Shown in pieces: positions 56,232 through 64,000 of a DNA stretch of 64,000 nt (its first letter is position 1; each line of letters opens with the position of its first letter). The notes under the pieces are model-generated. The model ran no database searches, had not been told where the DNA came from, and was given only the letters and a program-made list of their open reading frames with translations. Source of the DNA: Schizochytrium sp. TIO01 (lineage: Eukaryota > Sar > Bigyra > Thraustochytrida > Thraustochytriidae); contig SMSO01000025.1 of the NCBI GenBank assembly GCA_004764695.1, positions 47,102 to 111,101 on the forward strand. The letters run 5' to 3'. Both the position numbers and the translations under genes were made by a program.

Positions 56232-58075
56232 GAAATCCTGGACAACCACGCCACGGTCCACTCCAACGATGCCCGCCTTGCGAGCCTTAAACGTTCTGCT
56301 CTCGCTGCAACAATCACAACTCCTCACTCGATGCCACAGCAGAAATCGTAATTACTCACTCCTTCGCTTACACTCGTTCACAACACCCATCTTTATTGAG
56401 ATCGATCGATAGCTTTGCACCTACCATAAACCATAGTAGTTGTAGTCGCGCACACCCAGCCGCCCACCCACTCAGTGTGTCTTTTTTGGTTAATAGCAGA
56501 TTCCATAGCCTTTCGATAGATAACACCTCCTCAAGTTTAACTTCGAAAACACTCCTTCATACTGGAATCGCTCAGGCTCGAAAATCTTGAACGTAATCGA
56601 CCACAAAGACCTCGAGGCACCTGACATGATGGCTGTAAAGTGCGAGCATGTGCTGGTAGCCGGGCTACTACTCTTGTGAAAACCAAGGTAGGTAGGTAGC
56701 AAAGTAAGGTACGTACCTACCCTACCTGCATACCTTCCTTTCGAGTTACCCACGAGGTACCTACCTACCTACCTCTTCAAGCTGATGCTTTCTCACTGCC
56801 ATGGTAAGTACGGTACTAAATTAGTTTAGATTTTCTGCTTCAGGCTTGTTTGTTTTCATAAACTACACAGTAGTAGGTCTTCTTGATGTGCACGCGCGGG
56901 TCAGCAGTTCTGCTGGTAATATTAGAAATAGAAACTTCATCAAGACTATTGCATGCTTGGCACGGGAATAAACTTTCAAGTCTTTGGGTGATCCATTCAT
57001 CCATTCGGGTCGTTTCGATAGTTCGTAGGAGGCGCCAGCACCAAGGTTCTGAGCGAGCGAGCGAGTGAAGGAAGGAAAGAAAGCCCAAAGAGACAGAGGC
57101 ATCCCATGATGCCAATATCCACCGGCCGGCCGAATATTCTTGTAGAGCTCTTTCTGAGCAGCAGAGAATTAACTTCTGAAGGAGTGTGCGGAAGGATCGA
57201 TTGCTGTCCTAGAGCTGGCTGGATTTATATTATAATTCATTCGTTTTGTTTCAGACTAGCTCTAGAGAACACAGCGGCGCTGGAAGGGTGGTGCAACAAA
57301 TACCATAAGCGGCCACGCGCGTGCACTAGTCAATACTTATGGGCCAGTAGGAAATAGTTACATATGGTATGGGTAGAAGTAGTAGAAGGTAGGTAGTCCT
57401 TCAGGTACTACTTTTGTAGTAGTACCTACCTAGTAGACCACGAGATCATTCTTGCTTCCGCATCTTTGGGTACTGACCTCGGCAAAACAGATTTAATCTG
57501 AAGTTAAACTTGAAGTTGGCATCGGCAGCTTGTAGAGGAACATTCTTTTCACTCTACAGCTAAAAAGAAAGGATACTGACTGTGACGCCTTGAATTGTTA
57601 AGTGCAAGGTCAGATCGATCTTGAGTCCTGGGAATAACACTGGGACCATGGGTAACAAAATAGCTGTAAGTATTGGGCCTTCGTTGGCATGAGGTTAGCG
57701 AAGTTGGCAAGATCGAACACGAAGATTGAAAAGCTGGCATAGAAGTCAAACAAATTGAAAGAATTCAACATTAGCCACCTTCGTATCAGTCATTCAGACA
57801 ATGAACATCACGAGCCGCAAACATCCAACTTTTTTTCATGCTGACTGAACGGTGACTTCAATTTCGAAGCTCCCTCCTTCCGCTATGAACAGGAGTTCTT
57901 TTATGTTAGCAGTTTGGCATGACACAAAGATATTATCTTAGGTACATGGTCCTGATGATTTCTCAGGCCTAGAGGGCTGCCTGATTGTCAAGGTACAGTA
58001 CGTTGGATACAAAGCGATAGAACGAATAACTGGACGCATCTGTATCGGTGAGATCAGCAGGGTACGGTACTCGCG

Positions 58076-58098
58076 TTCTCTCTCTCTCTCTCTCTCAG
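58076..58098 (+). repeat. (CT)n microsatellite
   Basis: About eleven uninterrupted CT dinucleotides. Confidence 0.93.
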
Positions 58099-61000
58099 CA
58101 GCTCTCAAAGCATAGATAATTTATTGACTAGGCTGAAAGGTTGCCAGAGCAGAAACATTGCACAACAACATTGTATGTTTGGGCGTATCTAGTATGGGAT
58201 AAACGTTTCGCATTTTGTGACATCCTCAATCACCATACCTACCTATGCCGACTTGCGTAAGTGAACACGATCGTAGAGAGAATTGATGCGTTCAAACCTT
58301 CTGCTCTACAAGAGCCCATTTTATGAAGGGGGAAACTCATGATATAGGCTTTTTTTAGTTCAATGGAATCGACACTGTACCCACAATTGCAATTAAGAAA
58401 ATGATGCAAGGTCTTTTATTCGTAGTAACAACCACCATGCTCAGACTGGAGGTTGCGACCCTGGCCTTTGACAAATGCGATGCCAATGAGAACAAGGATC
58501 AGAGGAGAAGTAAGGACGCATGTGTTAAATGAACATGTGCGAATTGAAACTTTTGAGACAATACCAGGATTTCCATTCACAAGCAGAAGTATCTAATCCT
58601 GACATCAAAGTTTGTGCAAATGTTGCGTGTGAGCATTGACACGCAAATTTGAAAGAGATGAGCCAAAGATACTGTATCTTTAGAGACCGTATTCCTTGAA
58701 GTTTAAGAGGCATAGGAATACAAACAAATCAATATATATCCATCTGAATCACATTTCATATGGAATTTGATATTCTGCTTAAGTAGCTGCACTTTAGCTG
58801 GCCAGGGTTTCCATGTGCATCCAAGCATCGAATTGTACTACTACTCACACTTAAAAAAAGGGATATTGAAATTTTGGAGTAAATATTTTCAACATCTTCC
58901 ACGCCATCAACAAATCGATCAAACACTATATGAGGGTAAGAACTTGCTTAGGGCGTAGCCTGAGAAGGACCCACGGTATTCGCTCTTGCCGTGCAAAGGC
59001 AAAAGACAAAAGACAAACTACATGATATTGGCTCGTTTCCTGAAATTATTGGGGACCCGGCCCTGTTGTTACATCAAAGTCTTCACTCCCCCTGCGCGAA
59101 ATCCTCTCTTCTCACTCATTCATGTCCCATCTCTGCATACAATGTATGACTTTGACTTTGCTCTAGCTAGAGAACATCAAAATAAGTGCCTGCTAGAAAT
59201 CTACAGCGCTGTGCTAATTAAGCAGCGCCCCGAAGAAATATCCTTTCTAAATAGCCACAACTCACCCGTCCACTCCAGCTTGAGCACTGGCAGGAGTAAC
59301 TTTTAAAGCAAAAAGACCGCCACAATACAGCAGCAGGTACCCACTTAGTAAGGTGCTACCTACGTGGTACAAGACGCCTTACTCAAGATCTGTTCACGTG
59401 ACGATGCCAATCATGTACTTGCTCTGGGCCAAGCAAAAAGATTTCCAAAAGAGCCGCAAGCCATGCGAGGACAGCGCTTTGTTCCTATCGACTCAACTCC
59501 ACTAGCTAGACCAAGCGCAGAGAGCTTTTCTAAATAAGAACTTGAGGGTACCCAGCAGCGGCTAGCTTTTGATTGATATGACGTACCGGAACAACTTAGC
59601 CTTCCACGCGTGCCAATCAAAACGCAGTCCCGATCTCTAGATTGTCCCCGTGCCAATTTGCAGAAGTGGGCAGTATTACAGTAATGTACGGCAGGAATCA
59701 GGCCCGCTGCCACCAAGAAGCGTGAGTGCCAGGACTTGAAGTCGAATCTCATGATAACTTCATGATCAATCATTCTACTAAACCCGGCCAAATGCCTAGC
59801 TAACCTACCTGTCAAGTACAAGTGATCATGATAATCTGCGGGGACATACAGACATTCGAAGCCACCTAATATTCGCATGAGTTATCCTCAAATCATAATC
59901 ATCCTTGTAAGTTCGCGCGACTTTGAGTTTGCTCCTCCGTCTGTGCTATCTATCTATTATGGTACTTAAGTGTACTCTTTTTCTGTTTCTTTTCATTTTC
60001 TTTCTTTTTTTCATTTCATTTTCGTTTCCCTTTTCATTTTCTTTTTCGTTTTCTGTTGTTTTTTCTGATATCAGGCGCCTTCCTTCCAGAGTACCCCTAC
60101 AGGTGCGTCTACCTTGGAAAGATCCCTACAGCTCATGAAAATGGCGTTACCCTATTGAACTTTGAGCCCACGCCCACTACTGCCTCTCCTTTTTACAATC
60201 GAATCCTCAGCTCCATCCTGCAAAGAAAGAAGACAAGACAAGAGAAGAGAGAGCCTAAATCACAATTTAGGCTATCTAGGCACTAGCAGGTGCTAGGCAG
60301 CACCCTCTTCCTAGTGACCCTTGCAAGAGCCAGGCCTCGAGTGTTTAAGAGTTCTCTTCAAGAGTGTTCAACAACTCATCAGCATCTCTTCGAAGCCTCG
60401 TTCGTATCCCTCGTCCGTGACAGACACGCAGTCAGTCAGTCAGTCAGTCAGCTAACCAGACAGCCTAATGCCTCCCGAGTTCCTGCGTGTGTGATGATCG
60501 ATCATCCGCTGAATCGATTGATTGATCGATTGATGATCGATTGATTGCATTGGCACGGTCCTCGATGCAAGCAATCTTACAAGTGCTTCAAGTTCATCGC
60601 ATTCATGCATGCATGTGCATAACCCATGTATGGCGCATATAACCCTCCCAATTCAATTCCATCGCCATGATACCCGGAGCCTTCAGAAGGCATGCATGCA
60701 TAACCAACCAGCTTGAAGACGGTGACTGACTGACCTTCCTTCCGGCACATGCACGTGATTGCAGCTTTGCCAATGAGTTATTGGTCCATTGGGCACTCGC
60801 TTTCAAGGCCATAAGGTTACCTCTGCGTCGAATTGGGCTCGAGATGAAGAAGCCAATTCATTCATTCGCTCATGCATTACACTTAGAAGTAGCGCACAGC
60901 TAGCAGACAGATACGGAGTTAGTCGAAAGCTGGGGAAGTTAAAGGCGGCAGAACTAACTAACTAGACTCGTTGCAAGATTGGAGCACTTGGCGGTGGCAC

Positions 61001-61138
61001 CAGCAGATCTGAAGAGCAGTGCAGACTCGAGGGAGGATGGCTTCCTTCCTAAACAAGGGACGCCGAATGTCTTGAAGCTTCGAGTTCATAGAACTAGCTT
61101 GCTTGCCTAGTTCAGAGGATCGTGTGCAGAGGACCTAC

Positions 61139-61213
61139 TCGTAGAAGGTTGTAGGTGAAGGTTGTAGATGAAGGTTGTAGAAGAAGGTTGTAGAAGAAGA
61201 AGAAGAAGTGGTA
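61139..61213 (+). repeat. GAAGGTTGTAG minisatellite
   Basis: About five units of roughly 15 bp, GTAGAAGGTTGTAG with small variants, ending in a GAA run. Confidence 0.85.
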
Positions 61214-61336
61214 GAACTGTACAGGTGTAATGTTTGTGGCCCGTGGGGGTACTCGACCTGTACATCCTATAGTGCCGATAATGGAATGCTCAACTCTTAA
61301 GTGTGACACCGAGTTGATCAAAAGAGGGCACTCTAT

Positions 61337-61372
61337 TTTTTTCTTTTCTTTTCTTTTCTTTTCTTTTCTTTT
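61337..61372 (+). repeat. (CTTTT)n microsatellite
   Basis: About seven TTTTC pentamers. The complement is the same AAAAG motif as at 30286-30338. Confidence 0.93.
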
Positions 61373-61664
61373 TTCAATAAAGTGCATTCTCAAGTAGGTG
61401 TAGCAAATGAACTCTTAGCAGCCAGCCTTCTAAAGATTTGATGGTGTTTTGCTTCGCTTGAGAATTGTTGACGCTTGGGTCTGTTTGTACTTAGCTAGCA
61501 TCTATTCAACTTGCATATGGTACTACAATTCGAATCGAAAACTAATGCTGCCCGCGAAAACCAAGCAAACCTGAAATACCTTCAGGCTCAGCGTACGTCG
61601 ATACCGCTGTGCAGAAAAGCAGCATCGAGGAAGACTAGTACGTGGAGTACACAGTAGGGGTACA

Positions 61665-64000
61665 ATGCGCTATCTATCGGTCACCGTGCTCCTAGCACTT
61701 GTGGCAATTACAAAGGCAGCTGAGCTTTCCGCAACAAATCTCACTGCAATTGGCACAAATGCCACAGCAAAAATCGTCAATGGCATTACGGCAAACGCCG
61801 AGACTACGGAATGGGTCGTAAGCCTTCGGACGATGAGCGACTTTCATTTCTGTGGTGGATCTTTAATTGCTCCTGGATGGGTTCTTACTGCTGGCCACTG
61901 CGCAGATCGTATACGTATCCCAGGGCCCCTTTCAGACTCTCACTATGTTACGAACACCTATGCCTACATTGGGCAACACGTTCTCCACGGCCCGATAGAC
62001 CCTTCCCGTCAAGCGCGTCGTGTTGTTGAAGTTTACATTCACCCACAATTTGACCCTGATGAGCTCACCTATGATGTTGCCCTTCTTCGGCTCGACCGTG
62101 ATGTGGAGGGTGTCACACCAGTGAATATTCTTCATGCTGACGAATTAGAAATTGAAGGGCTCATGCTCACCGTGACTGGATGGGGTACCGAAGATGCAGT
62201 CATTGTAAAAAGGAGAGACAAAACTGGCAAACTAGTTATTGTCAATGATAATGAGCGCGGTGAAAGCAAAAAAAAACATTCCAAAGTCCAGGTGCAAAAT
62301 GATACTGATACTGATTCTCTTTCCGAAGATTATGGCGATGATAACGACAATGATGATACAAAAGACAGCAAGTATTACGGCATTGAATACTGGTCAAGCT
62401 TCTACTACTCCTCTGAGCTGAGCGTGAGAACCCTTAAAAGCGCCACGGTCCCCTTTGTACCGTACAAGGCGTGTACTCGGTCAGGCTCATACCAAAAGTC
62501 AGATATATCCAAACAGACAATGATTTGCGCTGGTTATATTGAAGGAGGCACGGATTCATGTCAAGGAGATAGCGGTGGACCTTTGTATCTAGACGGTGGA
62601 GCAGGCAACCAGTTCCTTGTTGGCACTGTATCTTGGGGTTACGGATGCGCATCTCCAAAATACTATGGTGTATATGGTCGCGTATCTGCATTTGCTTCTT
62701 GGATTCAAAGCTACGTATCAGAGGGTCTTAAGACAGGAGACGTCCCAGCTGCATTGCTCGTTGTAAGCCCAACACCAAAGCCAACGTCTCCACCAAAGTA
62801 TAGTTCCAAGGTCATTGCAAAATCCAAGCATGTCAGACTAATGGGTTCAAACCCTGGTTATTTGTTTGTCAAAACGAAGGGCTCTAGTTCCTTTCGTTCG
62901 GCTTTAGCTGATACACGCTTCAGTGATACAGAAGCACGTGTCGCATGCAGAGAACTAGGATTCAGTGATGGTTTGTACCGCTGGGATCTTCACAATGACT
63001 TCGAAAAACTACCCTCCAAGATTAGTACATTTAGTGCACCATTTCGCTGCAAAGGCAACGAGTCAAGTTTGCTCGATTGTCCCCTCGGAACTCTACCCTC
63101 AGACTATTATTGGACTGTTTATTATGATGAACAATACCCAGCCATAATAGAATGCGTCGCAACCCAAGTTCCGACCCGCGCGCCAGTCGCTCTGGAAATT
63201 CCCATTTCGTCAACATCCGCGGATATACTTGCGCAGAGCGAAACTACTCGTCTGCGCATAGTCTCCGAGATCTATCCTGAACTCGCACTTTTAGAAGTGG
63301 CCAAGGATGGGGAGTGGGGAATTGTGTGTCCTACGAACTGGAGAGGAGACATTGGAACCAAGGCAAAAAACGTTGCTTGTAGGGACCTTGGATACCTTGG
63401 GGGGTCGTATTTTAGTTTTGTTCCATCTGACTCCACCGTCACATCGTCGGTCAATGTGGCATACGGTGATATTATCTGTGACGGTTCAGAGCCAAATCTT
63501 TTGGCATGCGAGATTCGGGTGTCCACTGAGTGCGACCCCCTCACCGATGCAGTTTACGTAGAATGCTATAATGAGACTGATTCCCCAACGCCAGCTCCTA
63601 CTCAGATGGTCACAATACAAGAGAAAAGAAAAGTTTATGCTTCATCCAAAAAAACGCGTCTGATGTATGGCAATCCTGGTGTGCTCGAGTATCGCGAAAA
63701 TAAGTGGGGAAGTGTTTGCGAGACGAACTTCACTCTCGTCGACCGAGATGTTGCTTGCCACTCTTTTGACCTTGGTGATTCTGCACGCATGGACCTCGGT
63801 AGGATTCCTGTGGGCTTGCAATCACTATCATCAGCGTTGTCAATTCGCACAAGTGACTTTGAGTGTAACGGTTCAGAAACTTCGCTTACTAAATGTACTC
63901 ATACGACTGAACCTTGTGAAGAGGCTTACACCGTACTGGAATGCCTCGAATCTGAACGACCTGCTGCTGTTACCAAATTGGTACTTTCCGAACCTACAAC
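61665..64000 (+). CDS. Secreted trypsin-like serine protease with three SRCR domains (3' end outside window)
   Basis: One open frame from the ATG at 61665 to the window edge, 778 residues so far with no stop. Residues 1-19 are a signal peptide. The S1 peptidase domain begins at about 37 (KIVNG, a plausible activation site) and has the full triad: His78 in TAGHC, Asp137 in TYDVALLRL and Ser303 in DSCQGDSGGP. The Asp six residues before Ser303 predicts cleavage after Lys or Arg. A roughly 70-residue insert with an Asp/Asn-rich block separates GWGTE from the next conserved strand. A Pro/Thr-rich hinge leads to three SRCR-like domains at about 389-505, 528-635 and 664-762, each with paired Cys (for example WGIVCPTNW, VACRDLGY, CEIRVSTEC) and separated by Pro/Thr linkers. 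SRCR domains bind ligands in animal receptors and proteases. It is probably secreted or cell-surface. Confidence 0.92.
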   Translation, partial: MRYLSVTVLLALVAITKAAELSATNLTAIGTNATAKIVNGITANAETTEWVVSLRTMSDFHFCGGSLIAPGWVLTAGHCADRIRIPGPLSDSHYVTNTYAYIGQHVLHGPIDPSRQARRVVEVYIHPQFDPDELTYDVALLRLDRDVEGVTPVNILHADELEIEGLMLTVTGWGTEDAVIVKRRDKTGKLVIVNDNERGESKKKHSKVQVQNDTDTDSLSEDYGDDNDNDDTKDSKYYGIEYWSSFYYSSELSVRTLKSATVPFVPYKACTRSGSYQKSDISKQTMICAGYIEGGTDSCQGDSGGPLYLDGGAGNQFLVGTVSWGYGCASPKYYGVYGRVSAFASWIQSYVSEGLKTGDVPAALLVVSPTPKPTSPPKYSSKVIAKSKHVRLMGSNPGYLFVKTKGSSSFRSALADTRFSDTEARVACRELGFSDGLYRWDLHNDFEKLPSKISTFSAPFRCKGNESSLLDCPLGTLPSDYYWTVYYDEQYPAIIECVATQVPTRAPVALEIPISSTSADILAQSETTRLRIVSEIYPELALLEVAKDGEWGIVCPTNWRGDIGTKAKNVACRDLGYLGGSYFSFVPSDSTVTSSVNVAYGDIICDGSEPNLLACEIRVSTECDPLTDAVYVECYNETDSPTPAPTQMVTIQEKRKVYASSKKTRLMYGNPGVLEYRENKWGSVCETNFTLVDRDVACHSFDLGDSARMDLGRIPVGLQSLSSALSIRTSDFECNGSETSLTKCTHTTEPCEEAYTVLECLESERPAAVTKLVLSEPT

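Larger units (their letters stand above)
56232..61664. other. 5.4-kb intergenic region with short repeats
   Basis: No supportable gene. Frames such as 58986-59306 (+) and 59411-59878 (-) lack domains or splice structure. Contents: GGTA/TACC palindromic clusters at about 56685-56785 and 57360-57445; (CT)n at 58076-58098; a pyrimidine-rich tract at 59975-60075; (CAGT)n near 60430-60450 and GATT/GATC words at 60494-60548; a GAAGGTTGTAG minisatellite at about 61140-61210; and (CTTTT)n at 61337-61372. Confidence 0.55.

Noticed and set aside
59411-59878. 155-codon minus-strand frame
   Set aside because: No domain, no codon bias like the real genes, and its ends do not meet clear starts or splice sites.

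Overview
The window is nuclear DNA of a microbial eukaryote. Genes carry spliceosomal introns (GTRAGT donors, YAG acceptors), have no operon layout, and encode eukaryote-specific families: presenilin, dolichyl-diphosphatase, TMEM65, FKBP12, AMMECR1, PH-AGPAT, trypsin-SRCR. A TMEM65-GAF fusion, a NACHT-ankyrin protein with a kinase-fold TCAD9-like domain, and simple-repeat-rich intergenic DNA suggest a protist, perhaps a stramenopile such as a labyrinthulomycete. That placement is inference from general family knowledge and is not proven here.

Layout. (1) 0.8-10.3 kb, minus strand: two tandem paralogous leucine-rich-repeat genes. The upstream copy (5779-10294) splices to a complete 597-residue frame from 18 exons, most of them exactly 84 nt, one repeat per exon, all introns in phase 2. 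The downstream copy (837-4233) has the same ground plan but carries 1-nt deletions and broken splice sites and looks like a pseudogene. (2) 10.3-16.3 kb: gene-poor, with decayed coding-like DNA at 12.6-14.9 kb and a kinase-like remnant near 15.6 kb. (3) 16.3-29.6 kb: dolichyl-diphosphatase (-), TMEM65-GAF (+), a very long armadillo/coiled-coil protein (-) and an acidic protein with a C-terminal Cys4 cluster (-). (4) 29.6-42.2 kb: 12.6 kb with no supportable gene, full of micro- and minisatellites and AT-rich islands. (5) 42.2-56.2 kb: a strongly codon-biased small protein (+), a STAND/NLR-like ATPase (-), presenilin (-), FKBP12 (-), AMMECR1 (+) and a PH-AGPAT-like probable pseudoenzyme (-). 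(6) 56.2-61.7 kb: more simple-repeat spacer. (7) 61.7 kb to the window end: a secreted trypsin-like protease with three SRCR domains, cut by the window edge.

The most notable item is the gene at 43289-48759: an N-terminal RIIa-like segment, a TCAD9-like kinase-fold domain, a NACHT NTPase with an altered Walker B, then ankyrin repeats. This resembles the NLR-type conflict or immune ATPases of bacteria and multicellular eukaryotes. Together with the modular LRR array it suggests an intracellular recognition repertoire, though no function is shown directly. Two genes contain ORF junctions that need a +1 frame change; these are either very short introns or single-base errors and should be settled with transcripts.
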